Shown: piece by piece, positions 1 through 8,029 of the stretch
Layout of the letters: each line of letters starts with the position of its first letter
How positions within the stretch are numbered: the stretch's first letter is position 1
From: an uncultured bacterium
Lineage (GTDB): Bacteria; Bacteroidota; Bacteroidia; Bacteroidales; Paludibacteraceae
DNA: 11,526 nucleotides
Assembly: GCA_947074225.1 (NCBI GenBank)
Contig: CAMTOX010000021.1
Coordinates: 1-11,526, forward strand
Reading direction: 5' to 3'
Made by a program: the position numbers and the translations under genes
The notes under the pieces: generated by a model
Told to the model about the DNA's origin: nothing
The model's database searches: none
What the model saw: only the letters and a program-made list of their open reading frames with translations

Positions 1-1445
1 TTATAAACACGATTATTAAACGCACGAACAGTTATAGGAGAACCATTTTTATACCACTGAGCAGAAGAAGGAAGCACTGAATCAGGCATATAGTAAGTAC
101 TATCATCACCTATGTATTTATATTTTGGACCTATAGGTACATTATCTTTAATCGGTGCTATAATATGGTACTCTTCCAGATAACTACTATTTACATCTCC
201 TGCCGATCCATTATAGGGAGCTAACTTATCTATCATCTGTTGGGCAGGACGTATCTCATATATTAAACGTTGAGATAAAGTTGGTTCTACAGTTATATTA
301 CTAGAAACATAAACATAATCATTGTAGTTTGATAGGTCGCAAGCTATTTCTGCAATAACGTCATTATTAATATTTTTCCCCGTAGGCATTGAAGAAGGTG
401 CAGTATAGTTAGTATTACCAGTATTAGTTTTGATACCTTTATTACCTAATAAAGCAACTCCACTTGTACTAATAGAACCAACACTTATAGTCTCATCGGT
501 ATCATATTGATACCATCTGGAAAAACTAAAAGAAGTTTCAAATAAATTCAATGCTTTGGTTCCACCCAATGGCATATAAATAATAATGCGTTCTGTATGC
601 ACACCCTGCATACCATTTGGTAACATTGAACGACCTGAGAGACCTTTCTGATGTTGATATGAAATGGCCGCCTGTTGAACAGTACCTTCATAGGTCATTC
701 CTAAATTATTGGTAAAAGTAAGAGTTGCATTTTTAGGAAAACCATCGTTGGGAGCAATATAACGACATATAGTTGAATCAACTGAAACACCACCATACGA
801 ATTAAAGAAATTACTACTAGAAGTAAAAGAATAAGATAAAGGTATTATTTTATCATTCAACGCTGCTTGCGAAACAAAGACGATACATAAGTCACCACCC
901 ATTTGACTTAAAAGCCAAGGGTTTTGACGCATTTCAAAAGTAACCTCTGTCTCTTCAAAAGTAAATGGAACAAATGAACTGCCTAAACTAAATGTATTAC
1001 TTACATAATTTATATAATAAGAAGTATTGCTATCGTCTTTAATTTGCAATCCATTTCCTGAGGTATTCCATAAAGAAGGAGAATTCCCAAAAGATAAATA
1101 AGAATAGTTTGAATGACTTAAATAGGTTCCACTATTTACATTCCTGAAACTATAACTATTATTACTACCTTCAACATACCATAAAGCTTTATCATTTAGT
1201 TCTGATAAAGTTTGAACTGAAATGTTACCATAATTATTTGCCAAATAGTTATTGCCACTACGTATAACTACTATGGCACCATCCGACAATTGTGCAGACA
1301 GTGACACCGATACTAATGAAGAAAGAATAATAAATACTACGCATAAATCGCGTTGAAGTAGTTTTTTTGTTTGTTGAGTTAATTCGTCAACAATAACAAA
1401 CAATGCGCTTTTTGCATTGAAAGCCTTTTCTTTTGTTATTGACAT
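1..1445 (-). CDS. Large secreted or surface protein of unknown function, N-terminal 481 residues (runs off the left edge)
   Basis: Reading frame open from the ATG at 1445 to the window edge with no stop, so the C-terminus lies outside. This ATG is the only one ahead of the hydrophobic segment. About 33 mostly polar residues precede a hydrophobic core (about residues 34-49) that ends in SLSAQ, so signal-peptide cleavage near residue 51 is likely and export is inferred. Residues about 55-165 are rich in Asn, Ser, Tyr and Gly, with repeated short strands of the type NYLANN, ALWYVEG, GTYLSHS and SYYINY, and Trp at 89 and 126. This resembles a ricin- or fascin-like beta-trefoil, but only by eye. 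Residues about 170-481 look like further beta-rich modules, with a conspicuous SRWYQYDTDE at about 310-319. I do not recognise the family. A multi-domain surface protein, perhaps a type IX secretion substrate, is possible, but the diagnostic C-terminus is not visible. Its bases look more AT-rich than uvrA. Confidence is high that it is a gene and low on role. Confidence 0.82.
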   Translation of the reverse strand, partial: MSITKEKAFNAKSALFVIVDELTQQTKKLLQRDLCVVFIILSSLVSVSLSAQLSDGAIVVIRSGNNYLANNYGNISVQTLSELNDKALWYVEGSNNSYSFRNVNSGTYLSHSNYSYLSFGNSPSLWNTSGNGLQIKDDSNTSYYINYVSNTFSLGSSFVPFTFEETEVTFEMRQNPWLLSQMGGDLCIVFVSQAALNDKIIPLSYSFTSSSNFFNSYGGVSVDSTICRYIAPNDGFPKNATLTFTNNLGMTYEGTVQQAAISYQHQKGLSGRSMLPNGMQGVHTERIIIYMPLGGTKALNLFETSFSFSRWYQYDTDETISVGSISTSGVALLGNKGIKTNTGNTNYTAPSSMPTGKNINNDVIAEIACDLSNYNDYVYVSSNITVEPTLSQRLIYEIRPAQQMIDKLAPYNGSAGDVNSSYLEEYHIIAPIKDNVPIGPKYKYIGDDSTYYMPDSVLPSSAQWYKNGSPITVRAFNNRVY

Positions 1446-1562
1446 AATGTTTAGATTAAAAAAGCAATTATTTGCTCTATTCAGAAATTTACCGATTAAA
1501 AAGAACATTAAATAAATTGTAATAAACAATGCTAATTTGTTATTATATATTTATTTCGCTTG

Positions 1563-1594
1563 CAAAAATATAAAAATATTTTATATATAATCAA
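1563..1594 (-). promoter_or_regulatory. Candidate Bacteroidota-type promoter of the secreted protein gene
   Basis: On the minus strand, TATTTTTG (1570-1563) fits the -7 consensus TAnnTTTG, and a TTG (1594-1592) lies 21 bases upstream as a possible -33 element. This would give a leader of roughly 110 bases before the ATG at 1445. The region is so AT-rich that chance matches are likely. Confidence 0.4.
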
Positions 1595-1733
1595 TATTTA
1601 ACATATTTTATATGCAATATTTATAAAAATGTCCTTTTACGTATAATTTAAGCTTAATAACGATCATATTATAGCCAATAAATAATTAAACATAGAGACT
1701 AACAATATAACACTATACATTAGAAAGAGATAT

Positions 1734-1767
1734 AAAAAAATGCGTACAGAATATTTCTGTACGCATT
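1734..1767 (-). terminator. Rho-independent terminator of the DUF4831-uvrA unit
   Basis: A perfect 11-base inverted repeat (1741-1751 with 1755-1765, arm TGCGTACAGAA, three-base loop) is followed on the minus strand by seven T residues (complement of 1740-1734). Two more A-T pairs can extend the stem. It lies about 80 bases past the uvrA stop. On the plus strand there is no long T-run after the stem, so it reads as a minus-strand terminator. Confidence 0.88.
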
Positions 1768-1849
1768 CATATTTTCTAATATTAAAAAGATTTGTTCAAT
1801 TGAACTATTAATAAATATTATTATGGTAAGGTCGATATAACCAACAAAG

Positions 1850-4657
1850 CTATCTCTTACCTAAATAAGGAGCTAAATATTCAGCAGTAAACGAATCCTT
1901 CACTTTCATTACCTCTTCAGGGGTTCCGGCACAAACTAAACGTCCTCCCTCATTACCGCCACCTGGACCTAAGTCTATAATATAATCGGCACACTTCATC
2001 ATCTCCGGATTATGCTCAATCACAATAAGAGAATGTCCCTTCTCTAATAATGCATTAAAGGCTTTCAATAGTGTATTGATATCGTGCATATGTAACCCCG
2101 TAGTGGGTTCATCAAATATAAACAGTACCCGTTCGGTACTATCTTGTGTTAAGAAAGAGGCCAATTTCACCCTCTGGCTCTCACCACCCGAGAGTGTTGC
2201 CGACGATTGCCCCATCTGCAAATAACCAATACCAACATCAACCAATGGTTGCAGACGTTTAATAATACGCTTCTCGGCACTTCCCTTTCCTTCGGCAAAA
2301 AAAGCTATTGCCTGATTTATAGTCATCTCCAGAATATCATGAATATTCTTACCACGGTATTTCACCTCTAGAACATCCGATTTAAAACGCGTCCCATGAC
2401 ACACCTCACAAGGCAATACCAAATCGGCCATAAATTGCATAGGTACAGTTACAGTACCTTCGCCTTTACATTCTGCACAACGTCCGCCATCAACATTAAA
2501 AGAGAAGTGCGCTGCAGTGAACCCCATCTGCTTTGAGAGGGGTTGCTCGGCCATGAGTTTACGTATCTCGTCGAAAGCTTTCAAATAAGTTACCGGATTA
2601 GAGCGCGACGATTTTCCTATGGGATTCTGATCTACCATCACCACATCGTTCACCAACTGCACACTACCCGACAACTCCCCGTAGGCAGGTTTCTTATCAC
2701 TCTGCCCAGTAAGTTTACGCTTCAGAGCATGGTATAACACATCGCGCACTAACGATGACTTTCCACTACCACTCACTCCTGTCACCACAGTCATTACCTG
2801 CAAAGGAAATTTCACATCTATATGTTGTAAATTATTCTCGGCAGCACCTTTAATCTCAATATAGTTCTGAAACTTACGCCTCACTTTAGGCATTGGGATC
2901 TCTAATTCATTGAAAAGATATTTCAATGTAAAGCTACGGTCGCTTAAAGTAGGAGATAATTCCGACACTGCCGAGGCTAATACTACCTCTCCTCCTAATC
3001 GGCCTGCATCAGGACCTATATCAATGAGGTAATCGGCCTCTCGCATAATTGCTTCGTCATGTTCCACTATGACCACAGTATTGCCTAGATCGCGTAGACG
3101 TTTGAGCACGCCAATAAGTTTCTCGGTGTCGCGGGGGTGCAAACCAATACTTGGTTCATCTAATATATAGAGTGACCCCACAAGAGCACTACCCAGAGAG
3201 GTGGCCAAGTTTATACGTTGACTCTCGCCACCCGATAGACTATTAGAGGCCCTATTTAAAGTAAGATATCCTAAACCAACATCGACTAAAAACTGCAAGC
3301 GACTATTTATCTCTTGCAATAAACGTTGAGCTATTTGCCCTTCGTGTTCTGTTAAATGAGTTGGCAGTTCTACAAAATAACGCTGCAAATCAACCACTGG
3401 CATCATCACTAAGTCGGTAATGGGTTTGCCATTTATCTTTACCCATTGTGCTTCATGGCGCAAACGGGTGCCATGACATTCCGGACAAATTGTTTTACCA
3501 CGGAATCTTGCCAACATAACACGGTATTGAATCTTATACAACTGTTCTTCAAGCGATTTAAAGAATTGATTCAACCCTTCAAAATAGCGGTTACCACTCC
3601 ATACCAAAGCCTGTTGCTCTGGTGTTAGCTTATAATAGGGTGTATGGATAGGGAAATTAAATTTATCGGCATTATATATGAGTTGGCGCTTAAAGCCACT
3701 CATCACCTCCCCTCGCCAACACACCACAGCGTCGTCATAAATGGAGAGTGATTTATCGGGTATTACCAAATCGGGGTCTATACCAACCACTTTACCATAC
3801 CCTTCGCACTTTGGACATGCTCCTAAAGGATTATTAAAGCTAAAGAGTTTCTCCGACGGCTCCTCAAACGAGATACCGTCTGCCTCAAAAGCTTTAGAGA
3901 ACAACCGACGATCTAACCCATCTTCACGTTCTACCGCTACTTCGCACACATTATTGCCTTCATAGAAGGCTGTCTGTACAGAGTCGGCTAAGCGATTACG
4001 CAACTCATCGGTATATTGAACCGGAAAACGGTCTATCACCAAACGCAACAGATCAATAATTTGAGGCAAATCTTTACGTTCTAACAGGTCGGGGATACGA
4101 TAAAATTGACCATGTAACTCTAATCTACTAAATCCTTGCTGACGCAAAAGCTCTAATTGTTGCTCTGGTAAACGGTCGGCATAAATACGTATCGGTGTAA
4201 GAAGAAAAACATTTGTGCCCTCTCGTAAAGACATAATATAGTTTATAACATCATCAATACTATGTTTTTTAACCTCTTCGCCCGTTACCGGGGAATAGGT
4301 ACGCCCTATACGGGCATAGAGCAACTTCAAATACTCATAAATTTCGGTAGTGGTACCTACCGTAGAACGTGGATTATTACTTATTACCTTCTGTTCTATC
4401 GCTATAGCAGGTGGTATCCCTTTTATAGAATCTACCTCTGGTTTCTCCATACGTCCTAAAAACTGACGTACATAGCTCGATAGACTCTCCACATAACGTC
4501 GTTGTCCTTCGGCATATAAGGTGTCAAAAGCTAATGATGACTTCCCCGATCCGGAAAGGCCGGTTATTACCACCAACTGATTACGAGGAATACGCACACT
4601 CACATGTTTCAAGTTGTGAACGCGCGCATTCTTAATATCTATATAATTAGATTTCAA
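1850..4657 (-). CDS. uvrA: UvrABC excinuclease subunit A
   Basis: DNA-damage recognition ATPase of nucleotide excision repair. It dimerises, finds bulky lesions and loads UvrB, working in the cytoplasm. The 935 residues match the usual length of about 940. Visible motifs: Walker A1 GLSGSGKSS (33-41), first-half zinc-ligand pairs CPKC (281-284) and CPEC (391-394), signature LSGGESQ (474-480), Walker B ILDEP (498-502) with the switch His in VEHD (533), second Walker A GVSGSGKSS (627-635), second zinc module with Cys 727, 730, 750 and 753, second signature LSGGESQ (822-828) and Walker B FDEP (848-851). Nothing essential is missing. The start codon is TTG: no ATG occurs in frame between the upstream TAG at 4684 and residue 70, and the TTG places the conserved N-terminus correctly. 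It lies 74 bases after the DUF4831 gene on the same strand and is probably cotranscribed with it. I saw no SOS-type box, and no clear promoter in the short gap. Confidence 0.97.
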   Translation of the reverse strand: MKSNYIDIKNARVHNLKHVSVRIPRNQLVVITGLSGSGKSSLAFDTLYAEGQRRYVESLSSYVRQFLGRMEKPEVDSIKGIPPAIAIEQKVISNNPRSTVGTTTEIYEYLKLLYARIGRTYSPVTGEEVKKHSIDDVINYIMSLREGTNVFLLTPIRIYADRLPEQQLELLRQQGFSRLELHGQFYRIPDLLERKDLPQIIDLLRLVIDRFPVQYTDELRNRLADSVQTAFYEGNNVCEVAVEREDGLDRRLFSKAFEADGISFEEPSEKLFSFNNPLGACPKCEGYGKVVGIDPDLVIPDKSLSIYDDAVVCWRGEVMSGFKRQLIYNADKFNFPIHTPYYKLTPEQQALVWSGNRYFEGLNQFFKSLEEQLYKIQYRVMLARFRGKTICPECHGTRLRHEAQWVKINGKPITDLVMMPVVDLQRYFVELPTHLTEHEGQIAQRLLQEINSRLQFLVDVGLGYLTLNRASNSLSGGESQRINLATSLGSALVGSLYILDEPSIGLHPRDTEKLIGVLKRLRDLGNTVVIVEHDEAIMREADYLIDIGPDAGRLGGEVVLASAVSELSPTLSDRSFTLKYLFNELEIPMPKVRRKFQNYIEIKGAAENNLQHIDVKFPLQVMTVVTGVSGSGKSSLVRDVLYHALKRKLTGQSDKKPAYGELSGSVQLVNDVVMVDQNPIGKSSRSNPVTYLKAFDEIRKLMAEQPLSKQMGFTAAHFSFNVDGGRCAECKGEGTVTVPMQFMADLVLPCEVCHGTRFKSDVLEVKYRGKNIHDILEMTINQAIAFFAEGKGSAEKRIIKRLQPLVDVGIGYLQMGQSSATLSGGESQRVKLASFLTQDSTERVLFIFDEPTTGLHMHDINTLLKAFNALLEKGHSLIVIEHNPEMMKCADYIIDLGPGGGNEGGRLVCAGTPEEVMKVKDSFTAEYLAPYLGKR

Positions 4658-4731
4658 ATCTATTCCCTTTATAACTAATAGCTACCTATAAGTTTAACAC
4701 GAAAGCAAATACCTTATAGAGTCGCAAATTT

Positions 4732-5811
4732 CTAATACTGCAAATTAAATAACTGTCCGGTGGCGCTATTATATACCACACGCAACTTAGCATCGTTACA
4801 TAAACTCATTGGCAACGACTCAACAATGCCAAACTGAGGCATTGGCAACATCACCTCTTTATTAAGATTCTGATTGTCGGTAACAGTTACCAAAGCATAC
4901 CCTGGTGTATTAAAAGTATAACCGGTTGGTTCCACCTTTTTCTTTTGCTTACCCTCTTCTACTACTGGTTGAACATACTCTGGTTTTAGAGTCAAATAAA
5001 TAGGGCTTCCTAATAAATCATCGCCAGGAAGAATACCTTGAAGGGTAGATACACGGCACACAATATAGTTACTCATTGCACCATCTACAGCCACTCTGAA
5101 ACTCTTATGCGCAGGAATAGCCACACGTTTTCCTGCAAATAATGCCACCAACTCACTCTCTTGAGTGTCTAAATGCGCTAAAATCTGCTTTAAGGCAGCA
5201 CCATCTGGTTGATGCTCTACCTCGCCAGTTAAGAAAGCACTGCGTGCTTCGCGTATACGGTAAATCTGTTTCGCTGCAAGTTCTGCCATCTTCGGAATAG
5301 AGTTCGCTTGCAAGGCCTCTTCGCCCAATAAACTCATATCGAAAGTAATGGTAGTATCGGTAGTGGCATGACTCTTTTTTGAAGGTATCACCATCAAGTC
5401 TGTAGCCATGGGAGTAAAGTTCACTGCTGGCAAATTTATCCCTTCAATCACTTTATCGGGTTTTAAATAGAGCAGTGGAGTAATGCCTTTATTACCTTGA
5501 ACCACGATATAACCCTTAGAAGGATCGGCTACGGCACGTTGATGAATATCGGCATCGACAATACGCCATACATTACGATCGCGAACTATCACATCGGTCA
5601 AACCCAAATAGCGCTCGGCATATTTGTAAAAAGGACCGGGTTTCTCTATGGTGCGCTCTGCCTTTATAACGACCTCTACCTCCGACTTTGGCAAGTAATA
5701 AGCAATAGACGATTTATAATTTGAACGCTCAGAAATAGGATAAACCATGTTTTGAGCCATCATAAAAGCAGCACAAGAACAAACCAATAATAACGATACA
5801 ATTTTTTTCAT
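4732..5811 (-). CDS. DUF4831 family secreted protein
   Basis: Function unknown. I recognise it as a member of the Bacteroidota family DUF4831 from the segment YYLPKSEVEVVIKAE followed by KPGPFYKYAERYLG and from the overall layout. With the ATG at 5811 the protein is 359 residues and starts with a compact signal peptide (MKKIVSLLLV core, ending MMAQ, cleavage near residue 19). An in-frame ATG at 5823 would add only four residues (MICK) and is less typical. Cysteines at 11 and 13 lie inside the hydrophobic core without a good lipobox, so I infer a soluble or envelope-associated protein rather than a lipoprotein. The mature part is mixed alpha/beta with a Lys-rich stretch (KQKKK) near 295 and no catalytic motif that I can name. 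It precedes uvrA on the same strand, a proximity that probably reflects shared transcription only. Confidence 0.85.
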   Translation of the reverse strand: MKKIVSLLLVCSCAAFMMAQNMVYPISERSNYKSSIAYYLPKSEVEVVIKAERTIEKPGPFYKYAERYLGLTDVIVRDRNVWRIVDADIHQRAVADPSKGYIVVQGNKGITPLLYLKPDKVIEGINLPAVNFTPMATDLMVIPSKKSHATTDTTITFDMSLLGEEALQANSIPKMAELAAKQIYRIREARSAFLTGEVEHQPDGAALKQILAHLDTQESELVALFAGKRVAIPAHKSFRVAVDGAMSNYIVCRVSTLQGILPGDDLLGSPIYLTLKPEYVQPVVEEGKQKKKVEPTGYTFNTPGYALVTVTDNQNLNKEVMLPMPQFGIVESLPMSLCNDAKLRVVYNSATGQLFNLQY

Positions 5812-6235
5812 CTTACATATCATTTAAAATATTTATACTCAAGATTAGAAAACAACGGTTGAAAAACAGAACTTTAAAACAGATACAATTCAAAAAGTGT
5901 ACCTATACATCTATTCAAAACTCTAAAGTAAAGATTACAATACTCGAAATGAAAAATAGCTATAGTGAAAGCTAAAAAGAGCATCTAACTCTCAATACAT
6001 AACTTTTTGATATATTAAAAAATAACTTGCGAATATAATCTGAACAAATAAAAAACACAAACAATATATCTTACGGTTCATTAAATGAAAAACCACAGGG
6101 TATTATAAACTTTAACAGCTACAAAAATAACGAATAATTTTGATATCACAGAGTCTCATTAAAATGGGTGAGAAATCAAACTCATGCCATATAAATAGAA
6201 TCAAACTATTTCATCATTAAAGCAGAATATAGATA

Positions 6236-6279
6236 ATAGTGCATCACAACCTTTCTCAACTCTTAATGTGCTGCACTAT
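6236..6279. repeat. Imperfect inverted repeat in the divergent spacer
   Basis: Left arm ATAGTGCATCACA (6236-6248) pairs with right arm TGTGCTGCACTAT (6267-6279) with a single mismatch (6244/6271) around an 18-base spacer. There is no T-run on either side, so it is not an obvious terminator. It sits about 55 bases upstream of the nucleosidase promoter element, a position compatible with an operator, but no regulator is identified. Confidence 0.55.
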
Positions 6280-6334
6280 GTTACGAATTCAAATCTACTA
6301 CCTAAGGATATTTCATTATTCACTAACAATATTC

Positions 6335-6342
6335 TATCTTTG
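6335..6342 (+). promoter_or_regulatory. -7 promoter element of the nucleosidase gene
   Basis: TATCTTTG is an exact fit to the Bacteroidota -7 consensus TAnnTTTG and lies 31 bases ahead of the ATG at 6374, giving a short leader of about 25 bases. No TTG is present at the expected -33 spacing, where TTTCATT is found instead. Confidence 0.6.
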
Positions 6343-6373
6343 CCCTACGTTTTACTATTAAACCATTAATGAG

Positions 6374-7060
6374 ATGAATAAAATTGCTATTGTAGTGGCC
6401 ATGCAGTCTGAGTTCGACTTGGTGCATCACCTATTAAAAGGAACACGTGAGTATAACATTGCAAATAATGCTTGTATTGAGGGAGAACTTCACAATAAAA
6501 AAATATTGTTGGCAAAGAGTGGAATAGGGAAAGTAAATGCTGCTATTCAAGTAACAGAAATCATAGCTAACTATGCCCCTGACTGTATCATAAACAGTGG
6601 TGTTGCAGGAGGAGTTGGACAAATGCTTAAGGTGGCCGACGTGGTTGTGGGTACAGAATGCGTTTACCACGACGTATGGTGTGGAGAAGGAGCGTGGGGA
6701 GAGGTACAAGGTTTACCTTTGAAGTTTAAAGCAAATGAACAACTTCTGGAAACTTTAAAAGCCATTAGAACAGAGAATATGCAGTTTGGACTTATATGTA
6801 CCGGCGACCAATTCATTACCGACAAAATTAGGCTTCAAGAAATTCTTCAACACTTCCCTGAAGCATTAGCGGTAGATATGGAGAGCTGCGCCATGGCACA
6901 CGTGTGCTACATTAAACAAGTACCTTTTATCAGCATACGCGTAGTGAGCGATACACCAAATAACGACCATGACAATACAGCGCAATATTTCGACTTCTGG
7001 AAAGAAGCACCTCAGCGCACATTCCAAGTATTGCAACAATTAATGAAAGCACTAAACTAA
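6374..7060 (+). CDS. mtnN: 5'-methylthioadenosine/S-adenosylhomocysteine nucleosidase
   Basis: Cytoplasmic enzyme that hydrolyses MTA and SAH (and 5'-deoxyadenosine) to adenine and the thioribose derivative, relieving product inhibition of SAM-dependent methylation and polyamine synthesis. The 228 residues match the family length. Key residues can be placed on the E. coli enzyme: Glu13 in AMQSEF (equivalent of Glu12), the glycine-rich NSGVAGG (74-80), the VDMES loop with Met169 and Glu170 (equivalents of Met173 and Glu174, ribose binding) and the general acid Asp193 in VVSDT (equivalent of Asp197). The start is fixed by the MNKIAIVVAM beta-strand, which opens the fold. It is the first gene of a rightward pair, 44 bases before the GIN-domain gene, with its own -7 element. 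No luxS is seen in the window, so whether the cell runs the Pfs/LuxS route cannot be judged. Confidence 0.95.
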   Translation: MNKIAIVVAMQSEFDLVHHLLKGTREYNIANNACIEGELHNKKILLAKSGIGKVNAAIQVTEIIANYAPDCIINSGVAGGVGQMLKVADVVVGTECVYHDVWCGEGAWGEVQGLPLKFKANEQLLETLKAIRTENMQFGLICTGDQFITDKIRLQEILQHFPEALAVDMESCAMAHVCYIKQVPFISIRVVSDTPNNDHDNTAQYFDFWKEAPQRTFQVLQQLMKALN

Positions 7061-7104
7061 CAGAGAAATAATCAATATTTATTATAAACCTATAGTTGTA
7101 ACAA

Positions 7105-7950
7105 ATGAAAATAGAAACAACCTATAAACATATCATGCTTATCGCTATTCTATTAGTGACTACAAGCATCACTGCTATTGCTCAAAAAAGTAGTAGCGTT
7201 AAACCGGAGCGTGTTATGACACCTACTCACTTCACTGCACTTAAAGTGGAAGGGCCAATAGAAATCTATATCTCAATAGACAAAACACCACAAGTACGAA
7301 TTGTTGCTAACGAAGATATTCTTAATGAGATTGAATATAGCCAACGCGGACAAAGTGTAAACCTTAAGTGGAATAAAACAAAAGGAACCGCTAAAGGCAA
7401 ATTAGTACAGGTATTTGTTACTATGCCCCAATTAACAAACCTCACTCTCGAGGCATCGGCAAGTGCCATCATCGACAGTCCAATCACAAGTAATTCAGAC
7501 CTTACCATACGCATGTATAGCGCTGCAGCCTTGCAGTGCGACTCATTAAACTACAGAGACATCTTTATTGAGGGAAACTCGGCTGCTATATTCAAAGGTT
7601 CTATTGCTGCACAAATGCTCTCTATTTCGCTACAATCGGCCTCTAAGATATCGGCAAATGTCAATGCCGAGAAAGGATTCCTAAACATGTCTAGCGCCTC
7701 TAAAGCATCGCTAAACGGCAATATCGCAGATTTTACTGTGGTAGGGAACACCGCATCGGCACTCGATGCCGCAAAGCTTTCGGCCAACAAGTTAGAGGTA
7801 AACCTAACATCGGGAGCAGCAGTAAAATGCCACATTGCCGATACTGCAAAGGTTAATATTGCCTCGGCAGCTAAACTCACCTACACCGGAACACCCACAT
7901 TCTTGGAGATGAATATCTCCTCTGGAGCAAAAATAAAACAGAATAACTAG
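7105..7950 (+). CDS. Secreted GIN-domain (DUF2807) protein
   Basis: A 281-residue exported protein, function unknown. The family is labelled putative auto-transporter adhesin head GIN domain, a name given by similarity rather than proven activity. A signal peptide (hydrophobic about 10-25, ending AIAQ) implies cleavage near residue 26. After it comes the typical opening HFTALKVEGPIEIYIS and then IVANEDILNEIEY, as seen in DUF2807 proteins. From about residue 110 the chain turns into short, regular beta-strand units rich in Ala, Ser and Asn (SASAI, SAAAL, NSAAI, SASKI, SSASKA, TASAL, SGAAV, SAAKL, SSGAKI), which I read as rungs of a right-handed beta-helix. It ends at a short SSGAKIKQNN tail with no membrane anchor or sorting domain. 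It probably shares the nucleosidase transcript and is followed 14 bases later by a strong terminator. Family assignment is confident, cellular role unknown. Confidence 0.9.
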   Translation: MKIETTYKHIMLIAILLVTTSITAIAQKSSSVKPERVMTPTHFTALKVEGPIEIYISIDKTPQVRIVANEDILNEIEYSQRGQSVNLKWNKTKGTAKGKLVQVFVTMPQLTNLTLEASASAIIDSPITSNSDLTIRMYSAAALQCDSLNYRDIFIEGNSAAIFKGSIAAQMLSISLQSASKISANVNAEKGFLNMSSASKASLNGNIADFTVVGNTASALDAAKLSANKLEVNLTSGAAVKCHIADTAKVNIASAAKLTYTGTPTFLEMNISSGAKIKQNN

Positions 7951-7964
7951 AGTAGATAATACAA

Positions 7965-8000
7965 AAAAAGAGCTGCAAGAAATTTCTTGCAGCTCTTTTT
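7965..8000. terminator. Bidirectional rho-independent terminator between convergent genes
   Basis: A perfect palindrome with 18-base arms (7965-7982 and 7983-8000) carries a GC-containing core GAGCTGCAAG flanked by A-runs on the left and a T5 on the right, so each strand reads a stem followed by T residues. It separates the rightward nucleosidase-GIN unit from the leftward envelope cluster. Confidence 0.93.
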
Positions 8001-8029
8001 GCATATCTATAGTCCCATAGGGGAGCCGT

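Larger units (their letters stand above)
1446..1849. other. AT-rich intergenic spacer downstream of uvrA
   Basis: This stretch of about 400 bases holds no credible gene. It contains the uvrA terminator hairpin near 1741-1765, a 12-base palindrome at 1794-1805, a candidate promoter at 1563-1594 for the secreted protein, and otherwise mostly A/T-rich sequence. The probable leader of the secreted protein (about 1446-1556) includes an imperfect AT-rich inverted repeat near 1519-1543 that is too weak to interpret. Confidence 0.7.
5812..6373. other. Divergent intergenic spacer
   Basis: About 560 AT-rich bases between the divergent DUF4831 and nucleosidase genes. I found no coding frame of note (the longest obvious ATG frames are under about 20 codons) and no tRNA-like fold. 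It contains a good -7 element for the right-hand gene (6335-6342) and an imperfect inverted repeat at 6236-6279. A promoter for the left-hand gene must also lie here. The nearest candidate, TAATCTTG just upstream of 5823, has one mismatch to TAnnTTTG and no matching -33 element, so I do not call it. Confidence 0.65.

Noticed and set aside
498..514. Inverted repeat GGTATCA-TAT-TGATACC
   Set aside because: It lies inside the open coding frame of the secreted protein, where it encodes part of WYQYDTD. It has no T-run and no regulatory context, so it is probably chance.
5754..5781. Lipoprotein signal in the DUF4831 protein (Cys11 and Cys13)
   Set aside because: The residues before each cysteine (LLV and VCS) do not make a convincing lipobox, and a conventional cleavage site follows at MMAQ.
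5812..5823. Upstream ATG (5823) as start of the DUF4831 gene
   Set aside because: It adds only MICK before a standard MKK-type signal peptide. The ATG at 5811 is preferred.
6122..6129. Minus-strand TATTTTTG as a promoter for the DUF4831 gene
   Set aside because: It fits the -7 consensus but has no TTG at the -33 position and would leave a leader of about 300 bases. Such matches are expected by chance in AT-rich spacers. The minus-strand match at 6290-6297 was rejected for the same reasons.
5812..6373. Possible hidden gene or structured RNA filling the divergent spacer
   Set aside because: No coding frame of useful length, no tRNA-like fold, and no riboswitch core that I can recognise. Only the inverted repeat and one promoter element are supported.
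7266..7880. Open frames on the minus strand opposite the GIN-domain gene (about 82 and 109 codons)
   Set aside because: They mirror the biased Ala/Ser codons of the real gene, have no promoter, and show no recognisable protein features.
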